DNA from: Tetrapisispora phaffii CBS 4417
Lineage: Eukaryota; Ascomycota; Saccharomycetes; Saccharomycetales; Saccharomycetaceae
Direction of reading: 5' to 3'
Assembly (NCBI RefSeq): GCF_000236905.1
Contig: NC_016522.1
Coordinates: 806,001 to 870,000, forward strand
Length of the DNA stretch: 64,000 nucleotides
Below, piece by piece: positions 29,920 to 39,208 of the stretch. The translations under genes were made by a program, and so were the position numbers. The notes beneath the pieces were generated by a model that saw nothing but the letters and a program-made list of their open reading frames with translations, did no database searches and was not told the DNA's origin. Position 1 is the stretch's first letter, and each line of letters starts with the position of its first letter.

Positions 29920-30909
29920 ATGGATGATAAGTTGAAAACTTTAGTTGCATTTCGCAATATATTGCAATTCAGTATTATTTTACGTAGGAGTTTTGTCTGC
30001 ATTATTAATGAAGACCAACAGAATATTGATCAAACTCTATTGCTTAAAAATAGCGAGATAATTGAGACTAGAATTGGTGAAGATTATGAAGGTATTGATA
30101 TTGAAATATTAGATAAATTCGAAATTATACCTCCTGTACACAGACAAAGAATTAAAATTAGTATTATCAGCAACGTTGAAGATTTGGAATCGAAGGATCA
30201 GATAAATTTAGTTAGATATCTGAGAGCCCCAGGTTTGAATCATATTTTCATAGGCTTACTGTATTTTGATTGCACGAATGCAAGGACTAAGGAAACAATT
30301 GCCACACAAGATTGGCTAAGAAACTCGATTTGGATGTCTTGTGTTATTAAAGACATGAAACATATTGAAATGTACGATGAACTCCTGAGCTCGGGAAATA
30401 ATGATACAAGATATGCCAAGATTAATCTTGCGCAACAAAGATTGCTCGATGATATTCATGTTGATCCTAGAGTTAAAAGGTACGTATTAGACGTTATAGT
30501 TCATTTGAGAATGCATACATTATCATACAAGCAAAAGGGAGGCGGTATCCATCCTAGGTCGCTAGAAGATGTAATATTACTATCAAAAGTTATCCGTTTA
30601 TCTCAATTTGCAGCAGTAGAACTTAAGACTTCAACTAACGATCCTGATGTAAAAAAAAAGACCCCAACACTATATATAATGTCAGAACATATTAGACTAG
30701 CCGCTTTAATGTATTTTCCATTCCATTTAATATTAATTCGGGATTCGTCAATGGATGTTAGCGTCTCTTACGGTAGTAATAAAGAATTGATCGATGACTT
30801 CATCGAAAAATTGCATACGATAAATGATGCTGTTGATAGACAGAATCCTTTGTTAATTCAAGAAATCGTAATTAGAGATGTCCTACGAAAAGTAATCCCA
30901 CCTATTTGA
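29920..30909 (+). CDS. MTC2: Telomere-capping-related protein Mtc2
   Basis: 329 residues (about 350 in S. cerevisiae, YKL098W). Conserved blocks are VKRYVLDVIVHLRMHTLSY, GGGIHPRSLEDVILLSKVIRLS and the C-terminus VIRDVLRKVIPPI. These parallel the yeast YILDIMVHLRTHRLTY, DDVVLLSRLIGL and VVKNVLSKVVPPV. The biochemical role is not known; S. cerevisiae mutants interact genetically with cdc13-1. It is divergent from YPF1 and upstream of the CWP1-like pair, in the order of chrXI. Confidence 0.9.
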   Translation: MDDKLKTLVAFRNILQFSIILRRSFVCIINEDQQNIDQTLLLKNSEIIETRIGEDYEGIDIEILDKFEIIPPVHRQRIKISIISNVEDLESKDQINLVRYLRAPGLNHIFIGLLYFDCTNARTKETIATQDWLRNSIWMSCVIKDMKHIEMYDELLSSGNNDTRYAKINLAQQRLLDDIHVDPRVKRYVLDVIVHLRMHTLSYKQKGGGIHPRSLEDVILLSKVIRLSQFAAVELKTSTNDPDVKKKTPTLYIMSEHIRLAALMYFPFHLILIRDSSMDVSVSYGSNKELIDDFIEKLHTINDAVDRQNPLLIQEIVIRDVLRKVIPPI

Positions 30910-31007
30910 GATCAAAAACATCTTCACAGGCCGATATGTTATCGAAATGAAAAAACTGCATTCTTCTATTTAACATGCATGGAAGCCCTATCTCATTTAA
31001 GTTAGGA

Positions 31008-31030
31008 CGAAGTTCGAAATTCGAACTTCG
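31008..31030. repeat. Perfect palindrome, 11-bp arms around one base
   Basis: The left arm is CGAAGTTCGAA and the right arm is its exact reverse complement, with a single A between. The embedded TTCGAA core recurs in the BUD2-SEC14 spacer. Confidence 0.75.
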
Positions 31031-31666
31031 ATCAACAAATTGGTCAGTATCGTTCTACCCACTGGATAACATCGATCCAGTTATTATCCCATACCGTGTA
31101 TACATTGTTGTTATATGTATATCCTAATTAGGAAATAGCATATATCCCAATTCGATTATTTTGAACGAAATTGCATTTGATGCAATTTGTAAATCGACTA
31201 ATTAGGTTATATGTGTCTGTTTTAGGAAATTAGATTTATTGTGTTCAATAAAAAATTTCGAAAACCAAAAATACGTCATCTTCTTGCTACGACATATATT
31301 CTGCACTATCGCTAGTCTCGCCCAATTAGGAATGGTCTGCTGCGGGACCTAGCACACAGTTAGATCTCGAACGATTCAATTGACCATATCGACTGTGATA
31401 TATGTTAATTGTTAGACCAATAACAAAGATTTATACACTTAGTTCTTCAATTACAATTGCAGAGTGATGTGTGCCTGTCTTACAGATGAAGATTGGCATA
31501 TTGTTTCTAGTTCAACTGCAGTTATTGGCCCTATTGACTTCCAATAAAAACTGGAATTTGCATTAATTGTGTTTGTTTTATTTGACAAGAATATATATAT
31601 ATGTATGTGTATATGTATATGTCTGTGTGTGTATATCTGATTGTGTTATTTGCTGTAGTAGCTAGT

Positions 31667-31674
31667 TATAAAAA
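31667..31674 (+). promoter_or_regulatory. TATA box (TATAAAAA) of the first CWP1-like gene
   Basis: TATAAAAA lies 84 bases upstream of the ATG at 31758, in the normal yeast range. Confidence 0.5.
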
Positions 31675-31757
31675 TATCTATTGCATTGGACACTCATTTT
31701 ACATTAATCGAATACTATTTGAATTTGCATATAGATAAGTAATTGAAAACTGACACA

Positions 31758-33224
31758 ATGAAATTTAGCATACACTTCTTTCTATTTTGCATTTACTTTA
31801 ACTTTGTCAAGTGTGACAGTGCTGAATTCAGTTTATCTTTAGTGAGAACTGGTGCATCTTATAACGGTGACCAAATATATGTTTCTGATGACACACTAGT
31901 AATCAATTTTGAAGATAACTCTTCAGGAACTGAGTTTAAAGGTGTAGTTACTGATCTCGGTTATATCAAATTAGCTGACGGTTCTTATATATATATTGAT
32001 GAAAATAAGAATTTAAGAACTACAACTGACAGTAATGAAGCTACCACTAATTTTTCTGTAAGAAGTGGTTATTTAGCATATAATAATGATGCCTCATTCT
32101 ATGTTTTGCCAGTAGATGATTCCTATGTATTTAAAGTCGGTTACACTACTGATTCCTCATTCGATAGTGTACTAGCTAAGTGTAGTGATTCTAATGGGAA
32201 CACGATATCTAGTTTTGAACCAAATCCCGCCTCCGTTCAAGTTATTATCTCTACTGCCACAAACAGTGCTGTTGCACCAAATGTCTACGTCACCGTATCC
32301 GGTTCCACTACCTCTGTCACTTCAGCTATAATGAGTTCGATAAATTCCATGACGTCTGTTTCCGGTTCTAGTTCTAAGTCAGCTGAATTCAGTATGATGA
32401 CCATCAGATCTGGTTCCCAATTCCAATATAACGGTGTTTATATTAACAGTACCGATAACACGTTACGTGTTAGTGCATCTTCCGCAGCAGCTGGTAGAGA
32501 ACTAACTCAATTCTCTGGTCATATTACAGGCGAAGGGTACATCAGATGTTTCAACGGTGGTTATATGAGTGTAGGCAATGATAAAACACTAAAATGTACG
32601 GATGAGACAAATTCAGTGATCGTTGGATTTTCTGTCAGTGGAGGTCACTTACAATACAACTCGGAAGATAGTTTCTTCGCTAATACCACTGGCACTGCTA
32701 ACTATTTGAAACTTGGATATGCAGATGGTTCCGAGAATTTAGGTCTTGTGATCAGGGCTGTTGACACGTCTGGCGTTGTCATTGCTGATTTTTCAGGCAG
32801 TGATTCAAGTAAAGGCACTAGTAGACAAATGAGCAGCACTGAAGCTGTAAGCACTCACACTAACCCTAAGTCCAGTGCCAGTGTGTCCTCTGCGGGAATC
32901 AAAACCCCATCTGTAACCTCCAGTTTCGCACTCCCAACTGCCATCTTAATCGATACGTCATTCCTGGCCAATGAACCCTTTACCAATGGTTCTTTCGGCA
33001 GCAAATCGCCATCACTCTCTCCTAGCATGAAACCTAGTACATCAGTGACGAGCACTACATCAGTGGGAAGGAGTACATTAGTGACATCAAGCACACGCCA
33101 GTCTTCTTCTCCAACACCGGTTTCTAGCAGAACTGCATCCAACGACGCCATACCTAGTGTCGCTTCTCTAAGAATAATGGCCCAGATAATCCCATTTGCA
33201 GTTGCTAATCTCCTATTCCTGTGA
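31758..33224 (+). CDS. Cwp1-type GPI cell-wall mannoprotein with two Cwp1 modules (copy A)
   Basis: The ATG at 31758 gives 488 residues; TTG 31743 is not used. A signal peptide (MKFSIHFFLFCIYFNFVKC, about 19-21 residues) leads into two Cwp1-type modules. Module one (about residues 23-160) has EFSLSLVRTGASYNGDQIYV and the turn VVTDLGYIKLADGSYIYID. Module two (about 205-345) has EFSMMTIRSGSQFQYNGVYI and GHITGEGYIRCFNGGYMSV. A Ser/Thr-rich stalk and a hydrophobic end (IIPFAVANLLFL) indicate a GPI anchor. S. cerevisiae Cwp1 (YKL096W), at this locus, has one module and 239 residues. The yeast PIR-like DGQIQ motif is not seen. It is probably a Pmt1 substrate, anchored to beta-1,6-glucan. Confidence 0.85.
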   Translation: MKFSIHFFLFCIYFNFVKCDSAEFSLSLVRTGASYNGDQIYVSDDTLVINFEDNSSGTEFKGVVTDLGYIKLADGSYIYIDENKNLRTTTDSNEATTNFSVRSGYLAYNNDASFYVLPVDDSYVFKVGYTTDSSFDSVLAKCSDSNGNTISSFEPNPASVQVIISTATNSAVAPNVYVTVSGSTTSVTSAIMSSINSMTSVSGSSSKSAEFSMMTIRSGSQFQYNGVYINSTDNTLRVSASSAAAGRELTQFSGHITGEGYIRCFNGGYMSVGNDKTLKCTDETNSVIVGFSVSGGHLQYNSEDSFFANTTGTANYLKLGYADGSENLGLVIRAVDTSGVVIADFSGSDSSKGTSRQMSSTEAVSTHTNPKSSASVSSAGIKTPSVTSSFALPTAILIDTSFLANEPFTNGSFGSKSPSLSPSMKPSTSVTSTTSVGRSTLVTSSTRQSSSPTPVSSRTASNDAIPSVASLRIMAQIIPFAVANLLFL

Positions 33225-33898
33225 GCAACAAAGTAACAAAAAAAACAACATCGCATTTATTTGAATGCGTTCATCGTATAACTACTACTATCTCTCTCTA
33301 CTGAGCAAGCTCAGATATATAGACAAAAATTTCACCTAATAAATAATTACATCGACGATACCTGGTCAATATAGTAAGCACACTAATCACCTAGGACAAA
33401 GCATGAATGCCTTTGGTGTCTATCTATATATCTTCCCTCATTATTTCGTACACACACAGCACACACAGCACACCTCTGAATAAAAACTGCATCTCGGGTG
33501 TCCTATCAAATACACCACAAAAACAGAAACGTGAAACTTGACCTATAATGTCCTAAATTATGTACCATGATGGTAGACATTTCGAAAAAAATATCGACAT
33601 TGATGAGTTCCCCAGGGACCATCCTCCTTGCCCCTTTTCACTGGGAATTCTTGACGCATTTACGAATCTAGCAGGACGGCCCGATCTCTGCAACTGACAT
33701 CACTTTGCTTTTCGTATTGATTTTTTGGATTCGGGTTTTTTGCATCAATTTTCTGCGCGATTTTACAGAAAACATGATAACTTTTCGAAATTTTGATGTG
33801 GTTAGTGGATTAGGAAACTGGACATTTGGAAACCCTGAACGATATAAGATTAAGGACTAATTATCACAGTTAACTAATTTGAATATCGAAAACAACAG

Positions 33899-33922
33899 CG
33901 ACATCTGCACCGACATCTGCAC
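33899..33922. repeat. 12-bp tandem duplication
   Basis: CGACATCTGCAC occurs twice in a row, followed by a partial third copy (CGACAGCTAC). It lies 370-390 bases upstream of the copy B start. Confidence 0.7.
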
Positions 33923-34174
33923 CGACAGCTACGATAAAATGAATGAAATGGCGAAATATAACTTTTCATTTATACCTTTATCTGTGTAATAAATTCGGAA
34001 TCGTAAATACAAAATGAAAAATAGTTGTCATTCGTGTTTTCCGATTCTCAGTAATAATTGCCTGCAGCTTGAGCTCTTTTTTGGACGTCAATTGATAATT
34101 GATTAAGTCCTCATTTAGTCTTGAATTCATGGTGGGAAGTCATCAAAAGATAAATTCTATACTATATCTGCTAC

Positions 34175-34182
34175 TATAAAAG
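34175..34182 (+). promoter_or_regulatory. TATA box (TATAAAAG) of the second CWP1-like gene
   Basis: A consensus TATAAAAG 107 bases upstream of the ATG at 34289, consistent with a strongly regulated cell-wall gene. Confidence 0.55.
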
Positions 34183-34288
34183 GAAGCTAGTTTCTAAACA
34201 TTTACCTGTCCTGCACCCTGCTTTTCTTGTATTTCATTTATATCATTTAAATAATACACTAACGCTGATAACAACAACAGTTCTGAAG

Positions 34289-35620
34289 ATGTTGTCTAAC
34301 TTCTTTCTATTTGCTTTATTTGCGCTCATGTTCAATCTAGTCAAGGCCGACTCGGAGGTCTTTTCTTTGACACTTGTAAGAGACGGTGCTCTTTTCAATA
34401 ATGATGTCGTTTATATTTCTTCAAACACGTTGGTGATAGCTGGTTCTACTTCTACCAATTCAGGCACCTTGCTAGATGGTGTGGTTACTGATTTGGGTTA
34501 TATCAAATTAACTGACGGTTCGTACATATACATCGATGCCGATAAGAATTTAAAAACTACTACAGACGTTTCCCAAGCAACAACTAACTTCTCCATTAGT
34601 TCAGGTGCCCTTTTGTACAATAATGAAGCTGCATTCTACGTTGTACCAGGTAATGGTGCATACGTATTTAAAGTTGGTTACACCACGGACACTATGGCTT
34701 TAGCTGTTTTAGTTAACTGCTACGGCTCTGACAATGAGTTACTAAGTGATTTTGCTCCAAACGCTGCATCTGTTCAAGCTATTATCGCGACTGCTACTAA
34801 TAGCGCTGTTGCCCCAGGAGTTCATGTTACGGCTTCAAACGACGTTTCATTCAATTCCACATCCAGTTCTTCGGTCAGCACTGTTGCTCCTGAGAGTGAC
34901 GAAACAGACTCCCAAAGTTTCGGTTTGATTACAATTAACTCCGGTTCGCAATTCCAATACTTAAGTGTCTACTTTAATAAGTTGGATGGTGTGCTTTACG
35001 CTAGTGCCAGTAGTTCTTCCACCGATGATGAAATATTATTCGATGCTGTTCTTACAAAACATGGTTATGTAGCATTATCAAACGGTGATTACTTATATGT
35101 TGGCGACGATGATATCTTAATGGCTTCCAACGACACTTCTAAGGCTAAGAGTGGATTCTCAATCTCTGATGGTCATTTAATTTTAGGTTCTGCCGGTTTT
35201 TACATTAATGCAGACACAAATCCTTACGCAATTAGAGTCGGTGATTCTACTGATTCAAACGATGTTTTTGTAGCATTAAAAACAGTTAATGCTACTGCTT
35301 CTAGTATCTCTGGACTACAAGAATCCGGTGTTTCTCTTTCTTCTTCTACTAGTACTGCTTCTACTACTGCTTCTACTACTGCTTCTACTACTGCTTCTAC
35401 TACTGCTTCTACTACTGCTTCTACTACTGCTTCTACTACTGCTTCTACTACTGCATCTTCTTCAGTCGAACACACAAAATCTGCTTTAAACGATGTCACT
35501 GCCTCAAGCACATTCTCAACAAGCACCCTACACTCAATCGATGCTGCTAGTAACGGAGCAAGTTCCATCAAAGGCATGACAGGTTTCATTACTGTCTTAA
35601 TTGCATATATCTTCATATAA
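34289..35620 (+). CDS. CWP1: Cwp1-type GPI cell-wall mannoprotein with two Cwp1 modules (copy B)
   Basis: 443 residues. Signal peptide MLSNFFLFALFALMFNLVKA is followed by two modules. The first (about 22-160) has VVTDLGYIKLTDGSYIYIDADK and is nearly the same as in copy A, so the pair is a tandem duplication. The second (about 207-335) starts FGLITINSGSQFQYLSVYF, very close to the start of mature S. cerevisiae Cwp1 (FGLVSIRSGSDLQYLSVYS). A Ser/Thr stalk includes eight exact ASTT repeats (residues 357-388). The tail GMTGFITVLIAYIFI is a GPI signal. Position between MTC2 and YJU2 matches CWP1 (YKL096W). I give the symbol to this copy because of its closer second module; either copy could hold it. 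Confidence 0.85.
   Translation: MLSNFFLFALFALMFNLVKADSEVFSLTLVRDGALFNNDVVYISSNTLVIAGSTSTNSGTLLDGVVTDLGYIKLTDGSYIYIDADKNLKTTTDVSQATTNFSISSGALLYNNEAAFYVVPGNGAYVFKVGYTTDTMALAVLVNCYGSDNELLSDFAPNAASVQAIIATATNSAVAPGVHVTASNDVSFNSTSSSSVSTVAPESDETDSQSFGLITINSGSQFQYLSVYFNKLDGVLYASASSSSTDDEILFDAVLTKHGYVALSNGDYLYVGDDDILMASNDTSKAKSGFSISDGHLILGSAGFYINADTNPYAIRVGDSTDSNDVFVALKTVNATASSISGLQESGVSLSSSTSTASTTASTTASTTASTTASTTASTTASTTASTTASSSVEHTKSALNDVTASSTFSTSTLHSIDAASNGASSIKGMTGFITVLIAYIFI
35357..35452 (+). repeat. 12-bp minisatellite, 8 units, inside the CWP1-like gene B
   Basis: GCTTCTACTACT is repeated exactly eight times and encodes (ASTT)8. The units are identical at the DNA level, which points to recent expansion or ongoing homogenisation. 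Length variation would change the wall stalk. Confidence 0.95.
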
Positions 35621-36007
35621 GTTTTCACAATTACTAATGATTTCAGTTATTAAATAATTGAAAAATGTTTAGTTCTGAGAATAACGATAGAAGTAACTAA
35701 CATATAAATATAAATATATACCATACCATACCTTCCTAATATTATAATAACTTTAAATTTAATTATTGTTCTTCTATCCCTCTGTCTTCATATAATGTAA
35801 TTGTTGCTACTTGTTTAACAGTGTCATTACATGCACGCGATGAGCTTACAAACAACTCTGAAATTGTTAATACTATGAAACTTTAAAACAATAAAGAAGA
35901 AATATTTGAAAGTTCAAGTTTGAGTATAGTTATAAATGTGATATAATAATAAGATTACAGATTTTTATTATGAAGATCTCTGTCGACTGATATACCCATA
36001 TCTAAAT
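35621..36007. promoter_or_regulatory. Spacer between CWP1-like B and YJU2
   Basis: 387 AT-rich bases with one perfect PAC box at 35837. No gene seen. Confidence 0.5.
35837..35846 (+). promoter_or_regulatory. PAC element (GCGATGAGCT) upstream of YJU2
   Basis: A perfect 10-base PAC box 162 bases upstream of the YJU2 ATG, a typical distance for functional PAC sites. Confidence 0.6.
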
Positions 36008-36832
36008 ATGTCAGAACGAAAAGCCATTAACAAGTACTACCCGCCTGATTATAATCCTATTGAGGCAGAGAAACAAGCTCGTAAGCTAGCTAAAAAATTG
36101 AAGACTAAGAATAGGAATGTTGTGACGATCAGATTGATGACTCCATTCTCGATGAAATGTCTGAAATGCTCTGAGTTTATACCCAAGAGCAGGAAGTTCA
36201 ACGGTAAGAAAGAACTTATTCCAGAGAGATATTTAGACACCATAAAGATATATCGATTGAGCATAAAATGCCCCGCCTGTAATAATTTAATCAGTTTTAA
36301 GACAGATCCTAAATCTTCTGATTATGTTATGGAGATTGGTGGAGTAAGAAATCATTTTAGTAAAACTGAGGAAGATAATCAAAAGGGAAATAAAACAGAG
36401 ACTGTAGACGAGGCCTTGGAAAGATTACTCAAAGTGCAGAAAGAAGAAGAACAAGAACTGACGGGGGAAAATGATGTCGAAGATAAGATGGAACTATTGG
36501 AACAAAAACTTACACAATTACAAAAACAACAACAGGATGATGAAGAACTAGAGCGGATGAAAAAAAATTCATACATAAGAATGAAGCAGACTCCACATAT
36601 AGGTGTAGAACAAAAAGATGATTCGAAAGATATAATAATGGACAATGAATATGAAAGAAAGGCTGAACAAGCTTTCTCAAACAATAACACAAACCTTAAT
36701 GAATCTAAAATAGATTTCGATGATCCAGAAAATAAAACATTTTTTAAGAAGAATAACCTTATTAAAGTGCATAAGAAGAAAGTCATCAAAAAAGTTAATC
36801 CTTTAGGTATATCAATCAAAAAGAAGAAATAA
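36008..36832 (+). CDS. YJU2: Splicing factor Yju2 (CWC16 family)
   Basis: 274 residues (278 in S. cerevisiae, YKL095W). It starts MSERKAINKYYPPDYNPIEAE, the family signature that inserts into the spliceosome catalytic centre. A four-cysteine zinc site is visible (C51, C54, C88, C91). A charged coiled coil follows at about residues 125-195 and the end is Lys-rich (VIKKVNPLGISIKKKK). Yju2 promotes the first catalytic step after Prp2. The gene is followed by YJU3 on the same strand, as in chrXI. Confidence 0.96.
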   Translation: MSERKAINKYYPPDYNPIEAEKQARKLAKKLKTKNRNVVTIRLMTPFSMKCLKCSEFIPKSRKFNGKKELIPERYLDTIKIYRLSIKCPACNNLISFKTDPKSSDYVMEIGGVRNHFSKTEEDNQKGNKTETVDEALERLLKVQKEEEQELTGENDVEDKMELLEQKLTQLQKQQQDDEELERMKKNSYIRMKQTPHIGVEQKDDSKDIIMDNEYERKAEQAFSNNNTNLNESKIDFDDPENKTFFKKNNLIKVHKKKVIKKVNPLGISIKKKK

Positions 36833-37178
36833 ACTGTATGTACTTAAAAAGATAATTAGAAGTATATAATAAATAGCAAACTAACATATTGGTAATAAAT
36901 AAATTCATTGCATCTCTGTATTTCAAAAAGCACTACCCTTAATTGCGTTAAGTTAACGTTTTCTTCTACGACTAGCCTTTTCTCTCAATTACAACTTCCT
37001 TAACAAATAATTAAAAAGTTCCAAAAATACAACAACATAAATCTATCTACAAAAAAATTAATCAATTATATCTAGTAAACAAGTATAAGAACCAACACAA
37101 GTAATAATTACAATAAACCACTGTGTTCTATTGGTTTAATAAATAATAGGACTTTATCTTCAAAGAATCTATCAAGAG
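36833..37178. promoter_or_regulatory. Spacer between YJU2 and YJU3
   Basis: 346 AT-rich bases holding the YJU2 3' end and the YJU3 promoter. Nothing specific found. Confidence 0.4.
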
Positions 37179-38108
37179 ATGTCTGAGTATCCTTACGAAC
37201 CTAAAACTACTATTCCTAAAGTTGAATTTGAAGAATTCGATGGTGCTAAATTTGCTTATATGCTATGGCCATCCTATGCTGAAGATAACCAAATTAGACA
37301 AGCTAAAGCCCGTGTTTTGATAGTCCATGGATTTGGTGAATATACTCAAATCTATTACAGAATGATGGATAAATTATCTGTAAATGGATTTGAATCGTTC
37401 TTCTTTGACCAAAGAGGCACTGGTGAAACTTCTCCTGGTAAGTTGAAAGGCCTAACCAACGAGAGATACACTTTCAATGATCTTAATCATTTTATCTCTA
37501 CGAATTTAGTTGAATGTAAAGAAAAAGGTATCCCACTGTTTTTATGGGGACATTCCATGGGTGGTGGTATAGTTTTAAATTATGCATGTACAGGTAAACA
37601 TAAAGATGACATCAAGTCTTTCATAGTTTCTGGTCCATTGGTTGTATTACATCCTCATTCCGCTCCTAATAAAATAACTATATTCTTTTCTTCATTACTA
37701 GCTAAATGTTTACCAAACTTTAGAATTGACACAGGTCTAGATCTAGAAGGGATTACTTCAGATTCAAGTTATAGACAGTTTCTGGCAAATGATCCTATGA
37801 GTGTTCCTTTATATGGTTCATTCAGACAAATTTATGATTTCCTGGAGAGAGGTAAAGCATTGTATTATAATAAAGACAACAGATTATCAAAAATTACAGC
37901 TCCATTATTTATTCAACATGGTAAAGACGACACAATCAATGATCCAAGAGGTTCTCAGAAGGTTTATGACTTTTTGAAATCAAATGGTAATGTCAAGTTG
38001 CAGTTTTATGAGAATGCAAGACATTCAATTCTTTCTTTAGAAGCTGATAACACATTTGAAACTGTTTTTAATGATCTTGTAGATTGGTTAAATCTATATT
38101 CTAAGTAG
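37179..38108 (+). CDS. YJU3: Monoacylglycerol lipase Yju3
   Basis: 309 residues (313 in S. cerevisiae, YKL094W). An alpha/beta hydrolase with the nucleophile elbow LWGHSMGGG (Ser126), acidic residue in HGKDDTIND (Asp250/251) and His282 in NARHSIL. The oxyanion-side HGFGEYTQIY is also present. It hydrolyses monoacylglycerols and, in S. cerevisiae, fatty acid ethyl esters on lipid droplets and membranes. It follows YJU2 as on chrXI, but the next gene is IST3 rather than a chrXI or chrXIII neighbour. Confidence 0.96.
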   Translation: MSEYPYEPKTTIPKVEFEEFDGAKFAYMLWPSYAEDNQIRQAKARVLIVHGFGEYTQIYYRMMDKLSVNGFESFFFDQRGTGETSPGKLKGLTNERYTFNDLNHFISTNLVECKEKGIPLFLWGHSMGGGIVLNYACTGKHKDDIKSFIVSGPLVVLHPHSAPNKITIFFSSLLAKCLPNFRIDTGLDLEGITSDSSYRQFLANDPMSVPLYGSFRQIYDFLERGKALYYNKDNRLSKITAPLFIQHGKDDTINDPRGSQKVYDFLKSNGNVKLQFYENARHSILSLEADNTFETVFNDLVDWLNLYSK

Positions 38109-38250
38109 TAGGTAATGAAATACGTTTTTACATATTATTAATCTGAATATATAGCAATTGTTTATTGTGCACAGGCATCTGTACACAATGCAAATTTAGG
38201 TTAGAATGTCCAATAAAATTTGGTTTTATAAATGAAGAAAACTATTTCAT

Positions 38251-38688
38251 TTAGTTTTCTGTTATACTCAATTTGTCAGTATTAACCTTGTCATTTCTTT
38301 CTAGTTCTGATTTTACTGCATTTCTATATTCCAAATCATCGTCTCTATACTCATAAAAAACATGGTCCACCACAATATTCCTCCCAGCAATCTTGCTGCC
38401 GTTTAAATTATCAATGGCTAACACACACGACCGTTGATCTTCGTATTTCAAATATGCAAAACCTTTAGACTCGCTAGTCTCTTTATCTCTAACAAGTTTA
38501 ATATCAGTTGGAACCCCGAACTGAGAAAAGATGGTCAATATATCATGCTCTGTTAACTCCTTATTGAGACCACCAATATAAACATATGCCTGGTCTCTAT
38601 ACTCGTCATGCCATGATAAGGATGCATCTAGTATTCCACTATTTAACTCACTTGCATTAATAGCGTTGATGGATTTTATTTTGTTCAT
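38251..38688 (-). CDS. IST3: RES complex splicing factor Ist3/Snu17
   Basis: 145 residues, one RRM: RNP2 VYIGGL at 36-41 and RNP1 KGFAYLKY at 75-82. It starts MNKIKSINAINASELNSGILDASLSWHDEY, like S. cerevisiae Ist3 (YIR005W, 148 residues). With Bud13 and Pml1 it forms the pre-mRNA retention and splicing complex on the intron near the branch site. In S. cerevisiae the gene is on chrIX, not in this region, so one lineage has moved it. A PAC box lies about 207 bases upstream. Confidence 0.95.
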   Translation of the reverse strand: MNKIKSINAINASELNSGILDASLSWHDEYRDQAYVYIGGLNKELTEHDILTIFSQFGVPTDIKLVRDKETSESKGFAYLKYEDQRSCVLAIDNLNGSKIAGRNIVVDHVFYEYRDDDLEYRNAVKSELERNDKVNTDKLSITEN

Positions 38689-39208
38689 GTTTTCTATTGT
38701 TTAAAATCTATTGTTAAGTGTGTTTTTTTCCCTTTAGTTATAACTCTATTATACCTTTCCAATCTTATTTATTGGCACTACTGCAGTAAGAACGTGCCAA
38801 TGAAGGTGTCTAATGATACATTCTATCCTCTTGTAATGATAAAAGTACCTTAATATAAAGCATTCTCTAATTAAGTTGTTGACCGTTGATTAAATCGATG
38901 AGCTTTACCCGGAATATAGAACTTTTCATATTTTAAAACAAAATCTTCTCCAAATTCAATAAGAATACATACATATAACCCCAGTAATATAATTAAAATG
39001 TTACTAACTTTGATTAGAATAAATACTATTCGTTCTGCTAATCAAGGATATATTAGTCGAGAATTGAATATTGATTAACAGCACAAAGGTCTTTGTGAGA
39101 AAACAATATTAATATTCCTAGTTTTCCAATTAAAGTATATTACCATATTCTGTCCCTCCATACTGGTTTTTGTTTGCCGAGGTAGTTAAGTTATTTTAAT
39201 TGTAGCAG
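38689..39208. promoter_or_regulatory. Divergent promoter region, IST3 and NAM7
   Basis: 520 bases with a PAC box at 38895. No other gene seen. Confidence 0.5.
38895..38904 (+). promoter_or_regulatory. PAC-like element (TCGATGAGCT) between IST3 and NAM7
   Basis: CGATGAGCT core, about 207 bases upstream of IST3 and 305 upstream of NAM7. It could serve either divergent gene. Confidence 0.45.

Larger units (their letters stand above)
30910..31757. promoter_or_regulatory. Long upstream region of the first CWP1-like gene
   Basis: 848 bases. It contains a perfect 23-base palindrome (31008-31030), three AATTAGG sites (31128, 31200 and 31324 region), an alternating purine-pyrimidine tract (about 31592-31636) and a TATA box at 31667. 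The length is typical of promoters of cell-cycle or stress-controlled cell-wall genes. Confidence 0.5.
33225..34288. promoter_or_regulatory. Spacer between the two CWP1-like genes
   Basis: 1064 bases: terminator of copy A and promoter of copy B. It contains short repeats ACACACAGC near 33447-33471, a 12-base tandem CGACATCTGCAC at 33899-33922, and a TATA box at 34175. No ORF is recognisable. Confidence 0.5.

Noticed and set aside
33601..33697. TGATGA and CTGA spaced 90 bases apart between the CWP1-like genes
   Set aside because: The first base of the C box is T, not a purine, and the flanks do not pair.
35224..35628. 134-codon minus-strand frame with repeated VVEA, and a poly-Leu frame on the plus strand
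   Set aside because: Both are shadows of the 12-bp repeat in the CWP1-like gene B, read in other frames.
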